Positions 53,301-64,000 of a stretch of DNA of 64,000 bases are shown here, in pieces (the stretch's first letter is position 1; every line of letters starts with the position of its first letter). Under the pieces are notes generated by a model. That model was not told where the DNA came from. It was given only the letters and a program-made list of their open reading frames with translations, and did no database searches. The DNA comes from Pelodera strongyloides. Taxonomy: Eukaryota > Nematoda > Chromadorea > Rhabditida > Rhabditidae. The translations under genes were made by a program, and so were the position numbers. Location of the stretch: contig JAANDG010000073.1 in the NCBI GenBank assembly GCA_036852015.1, positions 62,001 to 126,000 of the forward strand, given 5' to 3'.

Positions 53301-56300
53301 AGACATCCAGAAAGTGGGGATCATTTGAGAAACCAAGGCAGCATCGCACGCTCAGTTTGCCCACATGCGCTTGGAGTCGATGTAGGGGATCGGATTGCTT
53401 GAGTCGCATATCGGAGGGCCGCAACCAGTTCAATACCTAGAAAACCATACCCTGAGTTCATCAACAACAAGTACTGCCAAAACGCCTGTTCAACGCGCGG
53501 TCGCGCGCGCACACACACACACACACGCGCGCGTGCGCATTTCTCTCTCACAGTCTCACACACACTACACTTTCTGAGTACATTCAGATTCTCACGCGAC
53601 CCATCAATCTCCAACCAAGTTAAACAGATGAATAGGATAACAAAAAGAGACAAAAATATTAGAAATTAGAAACCGACACGCTACCTTATCGACCAGAGTG
53701 TAGAGCTTGTCAACGTTAGACTTCATCGACTTGCTCTCAAACTCCTTCACTATTAAAGATAGAGCCATGTGTGCTTGATTCCACGAAGGTTCTAGAGTGG
53801 ACGAGGAGCCAATTGCATCAGAGAGCAACGATGACAGACTTTGAGACGTAGACGAGGCTAAAAAATCATTTTTAACAGGATCAAAACAAACCATTGAGGA
53901 TTCTGCAAACTCCGAATAACTTTTTCCACTGCAGTACAGTACAACACAAGTACCCAGTTCGCTAAGCGCATAGCACATGCTAAACGTGACGGCGCTAAAT
54001 AGAACGCGTGTATCTAAAACGCAATGTTTCTCAAACACAAGATATATACAGCCACGGATAGGACCTACACTATAAATCGGCCCTCCTCTCTAGCACTATC
54101 GATACACTCGTACGGTACGATATGAATATCAAATGTATAGATGTAGCTGGTGTGCAAAGCAAAGCCGTACCCATATCCTCCAAATAGCTTGACTTGTCCG
54201 AAGTGACAAACAGTGCATAGTTGCCAACGGGGGAAATGGGCATTTGCCGGCGCGTGACATTACTCCGCAACAGTTCGTCCATTCTATGAAGAACCATCAT
54301 CGCATTGCTAAAAACAACAATTTACCTTCGTATTGACATAACTACACTAGAATAAGCCATTATATTATAGGACTTAACAAACCATAGAGTCCCAGCAAAC
54401 AGAAGGTGATAAGAATATCAGATACACTCCAATCACAATAAGTGAATGAAAAATGAAAACGCGCTTTCTAACTCGAGTTAGCAGACCACGCAGTAAATGG
54501 GACCACGGACCAGTTAAAAAAGACTACAAACGCAAGGTCAGAATGGCCGATATAATTAACACCTAATTACAAAGGTACAGGAAAACAAATCCCTTACCTC
54601 TCATTCTGAAAAGTCGCATCCGACGATTCGCCATTGAATATATTATTGACTGACATCGCTGCGTCGCTCATCGATATCGATTCGCAGGCCGACTGAACCA
54701 AAGTGGGCAGCGACAAAACCATGCCAGCCCATTCTGACGGCAGGAAACTACTACTCTGAAAAGATACATAAGTCAGAAAAATGGGAGCATTGCCTACAAG
54801 CTATACGATGCGCGCCATGCTACAGTACTCCCGCTGTATACTCACTCTCACTGTTCGGGGTTCATAAACATAAACACAGCACAACATCCCCAGCCTTCTA
54901 CCTATCCTATCTAAATCGAACTTGTGGTAATCAATAGGAAACCTTACCTCAAATCTAACAAGTTTGTCTTTTGGCGGAGCGCGGAGCCCACGAAACTATT
55001 CCTATTTTTTTTCGCAGAAACTTAATATTACCCTAAGGGACCTTGTAAAACTGAATGTGAATTCTTCAACACTCACCATATACGTCAGATCCGCAAGAAG
55101 GAGGGTTGCCTTCAAAGAAGCCGAATCATCGGGATGGGCCACAATCAGGCGAGCCAACGACTGAAAGGATCTTTCATTTAAAAACAAAGTTTGTTTGTAC
55201 TACGTACTACGTACGCAGCAACGGAACATCACGAAACTCAACGCCACTCTCACAAACATCCGCAGAAACATATTGAAAACAAGACCAGAAAAAAACGCAA
55301 GAAAAACAAACAACCGTACCTGAGGGAGACCTGCGCTGATTAATATAAAGGTGGCTAGTGCCCGGAACGACGTTAACATATCCATGTGTTCATTGGCGTC
55401 CTAAAGTTCTCGATAAAGATGCAGTTCTGGATAAAGGTGCAGTAATGAAAACGGTCTAAGTGATGAGTTATACCTTGATCTTGAAACATAAACTGTTTTG
55501 CGACTAAAAACTACAAAACTTAAATTTCCCACCAATTCATAGGCGTACGGTAGCAATTCGGTCTCCGCCAATACAAAATCGTCCCGGAGTGAACGGCTGT
55601 ACTCATCCGGAGTTGACATCGTTCCTACAAGATAAAATAAGGTTCTTAGTAACATAACATATAGTGATAGCTCGTCTTGAAAGGCGCAGGGTTCTTCATA
55701 GCCTATCACTACTACACAATGCGAAAACAGAAAATGGTTAAAGTAGTCTACTGCTACTCGTATGCGAATTATTGTCTACCAATAAACCATATTATAAATG
55801 GGCACATATCTTACCACAGAATGTGAGTACATCACTTCTATGAGAACAAGAAGCGTCCTAGACTCCTAGACCTGGACGTAAACTACTTTGAGCTAAGATT
55901 TTAAAAGAACTACCAATATCTTACCGTAGAATGTTAGCGCATCGTCCCAAGTTGTGAAGCGATTGCTGGCGTACGGTAGATTGACAAATTCACAGCAAAT
56001 ATCCACCACCATATCGCGAATTTTGAGCAGATTTCGGTTGATCACTGATCCTAGCCCGAGGAATTCCAACAATCTGCGAAAAAAATAAGTAAATTGACCA
56101 AATAGATATTGACATCATGACCCAGACACAAAATGTCCTAGACACCACCGAAAGATATCCTAGACCCCACTGAATGTGAAATACAATGCATACTTCAAAA
56201 CCAAATACGCAAGAAAAACACTCAGAAATTCGAAACATAAACATTAAAGATCCTCAAAAGAACGATGCGAAGCAACATAAACCTTGCGTCCCAAAGGAAA

Positions 56301-59198
56301 CCGGAAAACAGTAAATCGCACAAATACAATCAAACCCACCGTAGAGGAGACCCATGTCCGATATCACCATCCTTATTGACTGCTGCACAACTGAATAGGC
56401 CGGACCATGATCGGAGTATCGACAGGAAAGCGTGCAGGTACTTGTCCAGGGGAAGCTCCAGCGGTTGGTTGTCGCTTCTGAATATGCCACTACAAGAATA
56501 CAGGCATTTTACATTCATATTCATAAAACCGTATTGTAACTACTTTGGGAAATTTGTATGTGATACGAATTTCCCATATATCTTTGTTAATTGTTAATTT
56601 GGTGCCGGAAGTTTCGGCGGGGCACCAAAAATTTGCATAGGATACATGGACAAGTACCCTGGACAAGTACCTGCACGCTACAATATGCAAATTCCCCAAA
56701 GTAGGTACAATACGGCTTTAACGTGTGCACATAGTGCTTTGGGGAACAAGTGTCAATACCTGCCAAGCGCCACCCTTCAAAAAAGGCACAACGTTCTCGA
56801 AAGTGGAAGCGTATAATAAATACTACTCTACAACAAGCAAAACACGCACAACGACAACGATGGGGGTGAGAGGGGCAAGCAATAAATTCTCACCCTTCAA
56901 CGTTGGACGTTTGGAAAAATCCGTACTCAATTAATGGAGCGAAGATTTGCTTAAAACAAAATAATACAAATCTTGAACAGGGATGTATTACTTCCTTAGT
57001 ATATGCCGCTAAACTCCGATGCAGCTCTACAAACCCCGCATTTATGTCGTTTGTTTTGTCTTTTTCATCGAATGATTTACATAAGAAGGTCCGCCGGTCC
57101 GCCCTCCGGTACGAGGATGGAACTACGAAATACAAATACAGTATCAGCTTCCTAGAAATAGTCTAAACTCTAAACCTACCTCGAGCACTAGATTCAGATG
57201 AGCCGACTTTCTCATTTGCGGATCGTCCAACCAATCGACAAGGACCCGCGACACAAGTGTTGACACGCCTGGTGACACCGAACATGTACCTGCAACGACT
57301 CTCTTCACTAATAAACATGTTAATAAATGTAGTTCGAGGTGAATAATCTTGCCACACTTGGAATGTATAACATTACCTGTGTAAATGGTACGAAGGCACC
57401 ACAATGTTTCACTAGGTATACATAAACGGCAAGTGAAATGCCACTGGAATTGGAATGGGCCCGTAAACATAATTGTCGATATGGATTTATCTGATTTGAA
57501 TAAACCAATGATAAGAAGTCAATTTCGGTAGAAAGTGAAGGACAGCTGACAGACAGTGTTAGAACAGAAAGTGGTCTTATCGAAGCTCTAACCATGCGCT
57601 ATGCTCCAATCCTAACTACTGAGGTAAGAAAGCAACGTACCCGTTAGCGCTTTCACAATCCAATCTGTTCCGGCCATTTCCAGAATAAAGTCCCTCTCCG
57701 TGACAGCAAGTTCCAAGAACAGGCCAATACAAGGAAGCGCGAGCCTAAAATGGATATGTATGAACTAAGACAATCAGCGAATCAGCGGCCTTTATCAAAC
57801 GACAACTTACTTCACCAACAAAGATACGTAAACAAAAAAATGCGCAACTCACGGATCATTTTCCTGTTTGGTTGCCGGTGTGCGATTTAGTTCGCGGAGA
57901 GCAATTGCAATGATGGGCTGCATAACGGACTTCGGGAAAGCGTATTGAGTTTTCCTATAAATGTCCTTCTGTTTATGATATAATATACATGCAAATAAGG
58001 GCAAAACGCAACAGAAATACAGATGGCATTGGTACTAAATATTAAATGAAAATGTGATTAGCTTGGATTGTTAAGCGTTCAAAGAACACTCACGTTTTAT
58101 CTGATCTGGCTTCGGATATGAGATTTCTGAGTTCCGGACTGTCGTGATAAACTTCCAGTGAACGGCACAATAATCTGAAGGCGCTTTCTCGCTCCCGAAG
58201 GTTACCGACACGGACGTCGAGCGCCCTGAAATCGAAATATTGAAGTTGAATTAGATGGTGGTTAAATAGTTAGTTAAGCCGTAGTCTTAGTTACCTACGC
58301 CAAGCATCAGATGCATTTTGAATCGTAAATGGAGGTAGCGTAACCATAACTAAATTAACATTATACGTACCGAATCATGTACATATCGACATGGTTGGTG
58401 AGCAGGAAGACCAGGTTCTTCTGCTGGAAAAGTGAAAGACGAAGCACTTTGAAAGCCACGCCACGGATGCACTCATAGTCACAGCGGAGAACTTCGAGCA
58501 TTCTGGAAATAGTACTGTTGTGTTTATTGGCACTCACACATTAGCTTTGAGTTCAACGTAACAACAGATGAGACCAATCATACATTGGTATCAGTTCGAA
58601 TAAAGATTCCAAGCCCGTCTGGTAGTCTGGTTAGTGATCCCAACACACAAACTACGAATTCGTACTTAAAATTGGAAAACAAAGACAAACGAACTTTTTG
58701 CACAACAGCTCGAAGAAGTCCGGGTCGTTGAGCTGATGAGGAAACGTGTTCATCAGAAGATCAGTGAGCGAATTCATAAATGCTCCCAGTTCCGCGTACG
58801 ATAAAAATGAAGAAACGTTCGCGGAATTCAGGAATGATTCCACTTCATCAACCTGGACAGATGGTTCTCTGTGACGGAGGATGGCACTTCTTTTGCGACG
58901 TGCTGAACATATTGATGGCTTTAACACACACATTTAGGCAAAGCGTTCACCATTAGGAAAGCGGTGACCGATATAAGCCAGAGTTATATGTTATAGGCAT
59001 ATCCCGCTCAACTTCAGAAGCTTTCAGGCTTTGCATCTAACTACAAATGGGCAAGTAAGCTGCAAAGACTGACGCAAACATTGGAAGATAAAAACCCCAC
59101 CACCACTGACTCATTCAGAAGTTCTCATTAATGAGAAGCACTTTACCTCTTAGAATACGAGACTTGAGAGCAGGTTTCGACGACGGATCCTCGTCCAT
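38041..59198 (-). CDS. RICTOR: Rictor, mTORC2 scaffold, at least 1320 aa
   Basis: Defining subunit of mTOR complex 2, a HEAT-like helical scaffold. Exons in order: 59147-59198, 58695-58902, 58371-58502, 58094-58225, 57853-57954, 57641-57744, 57176-57268, 56992-57026, 56340-56489, 55925-56073, 55533-55624, 55320-55400, 55077-55160, 54598-54755, 54171-54307, 53685-53857, 53260-53436, 43398-43517, 42841-42999, 42560-42712, 42279-42385, 41831-42012, 41357-41479, 40885-41012, 40291-40475, 39927-40058, 39653-39719, 39345-39488, 38915-39046, 38363-38519, 38041-38153. Matches to known Rictor: VELHRSLAAYT, LLPYAYELDANEHMDML, LIVAHPDDSASLKATLLLAD, LVKLIVASLDYS with MARLILNKAL, KDFGQWGLARMASQLGDPSP, NARYVEAVEEDM, ILSVRGVAYWALCILGSTQ. 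The junction between 56992 and 56489 is out of phase, so a small exon is missing there. Exon 43398 could start at 43527. The C-terminal third is Ser/Arg-rich and weakly conserved; its last exons rest on phase agreement. Confidence 0.93.
43528..47238. other. Left part of the 9.7-kb Rictor intron
   Basis: Non-coding as far as seen. It holds GA/CT low-complexity tracts (about 43965-44070, 44280-44325), a family-E palindrome (44506-44793) and a GC-rich island at about 46190-46570. The upstream region of the nested DB-module gene is the last few hundred bases. Nothing matches the Rictor sequence expected between the flanking exons, which already join without a gap relative to human Rictor. Confidence 0.55.
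44506..44793. repeat. Palindromic element, family E copy 1
   Basis: The arms are almost perfect: ATGGGGTTTCCATGTTTGCG plus ATTCGCACCTGCGAAAATG and its reverse complement at 44747-44792. The inner part pairs TGTCAAACCGCTGTCC with its complement and contains repeated GTATGGATCT words flanked by GCAGCGA and TCGCTGC. About 288 bp, no coding frame. It lies in the long Rictor intron. Borders are A/T-rich (TT...TT); a TTAA site is not evident. Confidence 0.85.
47239..51919 (+). CDS. Secreted Gln-rich DB-module protein, about 652 aa, nested in Rictor
   Basis: Twelve exons in phase: 47239-47418, 47635-47760, 47866-48135, 48296-48484, 48732-48829, 49344-49429, 49671-49876, 50214-50339, 50669-50824, 51069-51194, 51366-51494, 51653-51919 (TAG). 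It opens with a signal peptide (GVPTAVWVLCILAVTLLPP) followed by a six-Cys ShKT-like segment (SCDKARCLHCDVEF, ARMCPQVCSRC). The middle 400 residues are Gln/Pro-rich (QQQQQFTQQ, YQQQNGQYQQQ) and Gly-rich, likely unstructured or cross-linked. The last 130 residues form a DB module: FQNCCRRLGDGCMPLCNYD, TGRCPIGKVREIMVCASG, ATPCCEAYNVF, GYEHCRPYCNP, KYKCLVKLSFIQQCFY. DB modules occur in secreted nematode proteins of unclear role. A TTTCCAG acceptor abuts the ATG; AATAAA is at 52414. The gene runs antisense inside a Rictor intron. A cuticle or extracellular-matrix role is inferred. Confidence 0.92.
48843..49240. repeat. Long palindrome, family B copy 2
   Basis: Arms TTAAAGGGACAGGCCC and inverse, continuing inward through ATAATGACTATCAAGCATTTTTATTACAAT-type sequence and GGAAAACTTTTTTCC, with the centre around GTCGTCAATG. 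About 398 bp, TTAA at both borders. It starts 14 bp after the donor of intron 5 of the DB-module gene. Confidence 0.9.
51920..53259. other. Right part of the 9.7-kb Rictor intron
   Basis: Includes the probable 3' UTR of the DB-module gene (to about 52420) and a tRNA-like element (52555-52627). The frames at 52796-53050 have no splice support. The donor of the Rictor intron (minus strand) is at 53254-53259. Confidence 0.5.
52555..52627 (-). repeat. tRNA-like element in the Rictor intron
   Basis: On the minus strand it has an A-box (TAGCATAATGG), a paired D-stem (GCAT/ATGC), a mostly paired anticodon-type stem (TTGGC/GCTGA), and a perfect T-arm (GCGGG-TTCGATC-CCCGC). The acceptor ends do not pair (GTGCCGG versus TCGACCG) and loop position 33 is C. 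It is probably a tRNA-derived repeat or pseudogene. It is in the sense orientation of Rictor. Confidence 0.45.
53508..53532. repeat. Short (CA/CG) tract
   Basis: GCGCGCACACACACACACACGCGCGC-type alternation of purines and pyrimidines in a Rictor intron; the central ACAC run with CGCG flanks is the pattern prone to Z-DNA. Confidence 0.8.
56590..56721. repeat. Degraded family-D element
   Basis: AAATTTGCATAGGATACATGG and, near the right end, ATGCAAATTCCCCAAAGTAGG with GGCTTTAA match pieces of the intact copy at 7563, but the left end is lost and an internal GGACAAGTACC is duplicated. It lies in Rictor, beside the junction that is out of phase. Confidence 0.55.
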
Positions 59199-59845
59199 AT
59201 CAGAGCTGTTCCTGGTGTGACTTATTGAGGGACCAGCCAGAAACATTGGCCGGTCGTGCAGCATTCTTTTTTGAAATGATTCAGGACCAATACATGCAGG
59301 TCCTTAGAAACTCTGAAAGAAGAAGGGTTTATGACAGAAGATAGAAGGAACAGCTCAATATTACAACTTTCACAATAGGGATATAAAGAGGGATAACAAT
59401 CGTTCAAGATAAATACAAATAAGTAATTTTAAAACTAAGCAAAAACAAAAACATTCGACTATGTGCGTACAATGTGCATTTTATATGAGAAAAAAATGCA
59501 TGTTTAGCGCAAATTAGCGTAGAACTCGGGAAATACTGTAGGTTTAAGCATATAGAAATCGTAGAACCAATTCTAAACCAGCCGTAGTTTCGAGGGTACT
59601 GTAAATGGTTTATTTTATACTGTAAATAATGTATGTTTATGGTATTGTAACATTGATATCACGAACTTCGTATCATTATCAGGGAACCAGTCCCAAATTT
59701 TCTGTTATTGGAAAGTTTGAAAAACTTGAAGAAAAAAAATGATATGGATCATCAACCCTTGTGAAATGCGTGTAAATAAAGCAAAATTGTGAAATTATTT
59801 ATTTTTCCCCGTTTGAGGAATATGCATACATCTAATTTAATAATT

Positions 59846-62800
59846 TTAATTTGTTTTCTTCGTAATATTGATCGGGTTTTTCGTCTTCGAGAAACCAAGT
59901 AGGCGAAGTAGACCACGGAAGAAAGCCCTGAAAAATATGTACAAATGTAAGAAATATACGAACACAATACAAAAACCTTGCTGCCAATAATTCGATCGTG
60001 CAGCAAAATGTAGTCGACGTAAAACTTGGCGTGCAAGCGGCGTGATAACGGCCGGCCATTTAAATTCCGCGTGGATTTTTGCACGCCGCCAGGTTGCTAA
60101 ATACACTTTGCACGCCGTAAGGTTGCCGCTTGCGCGTCAATTTTCTCGTTAGCTCGAACATTTAGTCTTTGTTGGTGGACTGAAGAAATTGGAAACCAGA
60201 TACATAAATCAGTAAAATATACACTATTACTCTTTTCTGATACCAATATGTTGAAAATTTGAGGTCGAAAATTCAGGGAGAAAAAATACGTATTAGGGGT
60301 ACAACTAATCTCACCTGACAATATAAAATATCGTGGCGAAGACAATAAATAGCACAGAAAATAAGAAGAGAATAACATCGACCAAGAAGTACTGGAGTAC
60401 GTTCAGTTTATCAGCACCAGAACGGGCATGGGGTACCTGAAAGTAGGAAACATTCTAATTTTTTTACATGATAAAGATCATAAAAAACCTGTATAATTAA
60501 AACATCAAATACAATTGAAACATCAAAACGGAACTCAGGGAGGTGTATACAAAGTATACACATAGGGAAGAACTAAGGCTTTATCGTGTGTATGGACGAA
60601 CCACTGCACAGGTTAAGGATTGAATAACTGAATTACTCTTTGTAGTTTACCATTAGTTGTTAGTGTCGATGAGCCGTGAAAATGTACTCCCGGTGGGAAG
60701 TGACTTTCCCTCACCTACCCTGACATTGACTTTCAGTCTTTCCGGGAACTATAACTAGCAAAGGATAACTGCATGGTGTAATTCACAAACAAACCTCTTG
60801 ATGTCTGTCGATGAACTCTACCCAAAAGGCGGCGTGCGTCAGTTCGCTGTACGGTACATCCCTGACCATGTCTTGGAAAACGGCCATCTCGTCAGAGTAT
60901 CTAAAGCACAATAGCGGTTCGTTACATTCGTTCCTTTCGAAAACTGATGACATCCGGAAGATGCCACTTCCTGTTTAAAGCGGTATAACATCCGGTTTTA
61001 AACGTATGCTGGACTCTGTATTCCCATATCATATGTGGTATGCAAACTAATTACACTAAAACGTCGCGAAATATCCGGCAGCTATTTGCCTACATTACAT
61101 GTTCATACACAGTTCAACATATGTTTCAAAAGTCGGCGGCCATACCGCTTTAGCAAGGATATATCGTCAGAACCTTTGTAGTTGCGCGTCCTCCCTGAAC
61201 CGCAAAAAAAAACATGTTTCATGGGTACGGCCAAAAATTAATCGCAAACCTCTTTTCCTGAATTTGTTTAATAGCCCTCTTGAGTGATTTTAGCTGCAGT
61301 TTTTGCTTCGGCAACATGATTCCAGCACCGCGCGCGGTTACTCTAAAATAACAAACTTTGGTTAAAGCGAAATACCGACCGCTTTTTGACACGCGTCGTG
61401 GACAACTGAATTCTTACGTATTTGATAATTTCCTCGAATTTAGCTCGATTTTTCATTCTAATTTATGTTCATTTGCATAAGCTGCATAAGAATGCTGGTC
61501 TACTCGAGGTGTTTCAAAAACTAGCCATTATTTCGCTTTAATAAAGGCTGCATTCATTCGAATTACAAGACACCTTGCTTGTTACAAACTTTCTCTCCCC
61601 CACTAACACCCTAGTATGTCTTATTATCAAGACTTATAGCAGCTTCTACCTAGCCTTGACATTTGTTTGGTTTACTCGTTTACTGCTACGGTGACTGTAA
61701 ATACCTCCAGAATCTCCTCGCTCAGTTTATATTACGGTTAGTTTTTGTCTTCCCTGTCTCACTCCTTCTCCATACTATTAGCCTGCTAGTTTACCGCCAC
61801 CTTACCTGAGGAGGTTATCGTAGTTGAAGGCCGTGAATGGTAGTCCAATGACTGGAACCCCGTGCCAAACACTCTCGATTACGCTGTTGAGTCCTCCGTG
61901 AGAGATATGACCAAGGCACTTGGGGTGACCTGTAGAATAAAGAGTTTCATGATTTTGTACATAACTTTAAAGGGATAGGTTCATCTCAAATCACCTCTCT
62001 TTTTATTGTTTTTATTGATAATAGCACAAATATCATTCACAATAAAAATTAAATCAATCACAGAACAATACGCCTCGCAGAAGAAGCTTCCGTTATTGGA
62101 AGCCAGTTGATCGGAAGCCAAAATCTAAACGCAAAAACTAATATCGTACACAGATCGTGCGGGCCAATGGCAATTAGCCAAGCTACAAACTACACTCGGC
62201 AGGTCATTATTTTCCATGGGTGGTATCATTTAATTTGCTCTTGGCTAATTGCCATTAGCCCGCGCCATCTGTGTACGGTATTAGTTTTTGAGTTTAGATT
62301 TTGGCTTCCGATCAACTAGCTTCCAATAAAGGAAGCTTCTTCTGCGAGGCGTATTGTTCTGTGATTGATTTAATTTTCATTGTGAATGATATTTGTGCTA
62401 TTATCAATAAAAACAATAAAAAGAGAGGTGATTTGAGATGAACCTATCCCTTTAAATGGTCAACTAATCAACAACTCAACTCAATTTTTTTTATAACCAT
62501 TGCTTCACTACTCACTCCACTCAGACTCTCGCTGCAATAGCCGAGCGTCTACGTTTTTAGCTAGAGTTTTTAGCCTTTCAGCATACCTAGTTTACGTTTA
62601 CAACCTAGGTTTCCTCTATACAAAGATAAATTTTCAAACTACACACTACAAATTCTGTAAATAATTATAAACTACAAAGGTTTCCTCACCCAATAAATCC
62701 TGTTGGGGTAGCCAGGGTGCCACGTGAACATTTACGGGAAGGTTTTCAATAGTTGGGCCGTTGTATTGCCATACAAAACGGACATCACTCGACGCTTGGA

Positions 62801-63897
62801 ATGCACTGATCAGCGTGTCCTGAAAACAATTATATTTATTTCAAATGCAAAATAAGCTTACCGTACCAAAGCCTATGCTTACCGACTACGGTAACTTATC
62901 ATGACCTTTAAAGGGACAGACCTTTATCAATTACACCCATTTATTTTACCAACATGTATCCTAATCTGATGGTACGCATGCATACACAGTTCGCGGATCA
63001 GTAGTTTAACAGAGGTTGCTATAGTGCAAAAAATATAAAGAATACTTTGCTGAACATTCTTACCCTGACAAATGCCGGTGCCGTTGCCCAATTTGTCGAA
63101 AATCCTCCAGTTACCAGCATGAATCCTTTGGATTCTGGTTCATCGACGAACACGCCAAGTTGCTGAAAGATACCTGGATCAAGTATTGAAATTGCACAAT
63201 ATTTGGATAATTTTATTCTTTTACATATTGCAAATAATGTTCTAAATTGAAATCCCTCCCATCAACTAATATAACCTAGAGTTTAAAACCTTTTTCTGGA
63301 ACTGGTGAAAATTTAATTGAAACACTTGAAACACAAAATAAGACAAAATAAGAATGTACATCGAAAGAACGAGCAACTTTCTTCGCCGTACCCCTCTAAC
63401 TTCCGATGCGTTGCGGCAGTGTAGACCACCCACAAAGTTCACGCGGGGCATGTACGGGCGGGCAAAGTCGAAGATGGGAGGATGGTTGACAAAGTTGATC
63501 GAGGCATTACGCTCCAGATCAAATGCCGGTTCGATGCCAGGATAGAACTTCTGAAAGGAGTTTGGTTCAGGCGGAAAATAACGGCAACACGTTTACCGAC
63601 TATAAGCTCTTGACGATGCTCTTGTGAATTATTCTTACATTTTCAACCGCAATAAGTTGATGAATAAGAATGTTGATAATGGAGGGGCTAATAGTGAAAA
63701 ATAAACAATAATTAAAACAGTGAAAATAACAAAAGAAACCTGGAAGACTGCATCAATTCGTGGTTGAACAATATGTTGATGGATGTAGAGTTGTTTCAGG
63801 TAGGATGCGAGGTTGTACGAACGTTGAGTGAAGGTGAGCTCGTCGGTGAGCCTGGAAGGAAAGTTTAACTATTTTCCAAGAGGTTTAGACACACACC

Positions 63898-63955
<58 letters not shown>

Positions 63956-64000
63956 TAGATAGAAGAGAGAGAAATACCTACTTGGTTCCTGCAACGGGCA
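59846..64000 (-). CDS. UDP-glycosyltransferase, 5' end outside the window
   Basis: Membrane UGT (GT1 family) that transfers sugar from UDP-glucose or UDP-glucuronate to small lipophilic acceptors in the ER lumen. Exons in order: 63982-64000 (partial), 63740-63851, 63392-63550, 63064-63162, 62690-62819, 61806-61929, 61250-61342, 60795-60900, 60315-60436, 59846-59927; phases agree, about 348 aa in view. The UGT signature is clear: [14 protein letters not shown], then [20 protein letters not shown] with [13 protein letters not shown]. Then [22 protein letters not shown], one membrane helix ([20 protein letters not shown]) and a cytosolic tail ending ITKKTN, a near dilysine ER-retrieval signal. 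The missing part should be the signal peptide and most of the acceptor-binding domain. The DQFDN-type motif reads AFNYDN, as in divergent nematode UGTs. Three introns carry inverted-repeat elements. Confidence 0.93.
60975..61153. repeat. Inverted-repeat element, family C, in a UGT intron
   Basis: Left TTAAAGCGGTATAACATCCGG, right inverted TAAAGCGGTATGGCCGCC, with inner AACGTATGCTGGACTCTG and CAGTTCAACATATGTTTCAAA also inverted. About 180 bp. Intron 60901-61249. Confidence 0.8.
61362..61541. repeat. Inverted-repeat element, family A copy 5
   Basis: TTAAAGCGAAATACCGACCG at left, inverted TTAAAGCGAAATAATGGCTA at right; interior as in copies at 2836 and 34942. TTAA borders. Nineteen bases from the acceptor of the UGT exon 61250-61342 on the minus strand. 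Confidence 0.85.
61967..62456. repeat. Long near-perfect palindrome, family B copy 3
   Basis: Arms of about 235 bp run TTAAAGGGATAGGTTCATC ... GCCTCGCAGAAGAAGCTTCC ... ATCGTACACAGAT and back, with only a few mismatches, around a short centre near CTCGGCAGGTCATTATTTTCC. TTAA borders. It lies in UGT intron 61930-62689, 37 bp from the acceptor end. Confidence 0.93.
62907..62950. repeat. Solo end of a family-B element
   Basis: TTAAAGGGACAGACCTTTATC resembles the left border of copies at 48843 and 61967, but no inverted partner was found before the next exon. UGT intron 62820-63063. Confidence 0.5.
63895..63963. repeat. (GA)n microsatellite
   Basis: GAGA run with two AAAG interruptions in the first UGT intron seen in the window (63852-63981). 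Confidence 0.95.

Noticed and set aside
57375..57410. Small Rictor exon (VKHCGAFVPFTQ frame)
   Set aside because: Exons 57641-57744 and 57176-57268 join in phase without it and match human Rictor continuously.

Overview
The window reads as nuclear DNA of a nematode, most likely a rhabditid or diplogastrid type. Genes are split into many small exons (about 30-270 nt) with TTTYAG acceptors. One gene ends in a DB module, a cysteine-rich domain known from nematodes, and several start codons lie just behind an unpaired acceptor, as spliced-leader trans-splicing would give. All gene models were assembled by hand from open frames, GT/AG sites and matching intron phases; no search was run, so family names rest on recognised motifs. 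No prokaryotic operon, CRISPR array or rRNA was seen.

Layout. 1,180-5,452 (+): orphan four-helix membrane protein. 7,117-9,411 (+): orphan small secreted protein. 10,688-17,325 (+): CK1-family pseudokinase with a long Lys/Glu/Asp-rich tail. 17,852-23,812 (-): NDUFS2, the 49-kDa subunit of mitochondrial complex I. 24,672-27,252 (-): UBE2J1-type tail-anchored ER ubiquitin-conjugating enzyme. 27,759-34,034 (+): RUN plus Rubicon-homology protein, PLEKHM1/Rubicon-like. 38,041-59,198 (-): Rictor, the mTORC2 scaffold, over about 21 kb. 47,239-51,919 (+): secreted Gln-rich DB-module protein lying complete and antisense inside a 9.7-kb Rictor intron. 59,846-64,000 (-): UDP-glycosyltransferase, missing its 5' part at the window edge.

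The genes do not form one pathway. They are housekeeping and signalling genes (respiration, ERAD, endolysosomal traffic, mTORC2, conjugation of small molecules) mixed with lineage-specific genes. UBE2J1 and the RUN/RH gene are divergent over about 0.5 kb. The pseudokinase and NDUFS2 genes, and the RUN/RH and Rictor genes, converge tail to tail.

Non-coding space is rich in short inverted-repeat elements of at least five families (here A-E). A-D share TTAA-A-G-(C/G)-G-like ends consistent with TTAA target sites, and several sit within 8-20 nt of a splice acceptor. Three tRNA-like elements and many CT/GT/GA microsatellites are also present. The most unusual observations are the pseudokinase with all three catalytic signature residues replaced, the nested DB-module gene, and the placement of the inverted-repeat elements beside splice sites.
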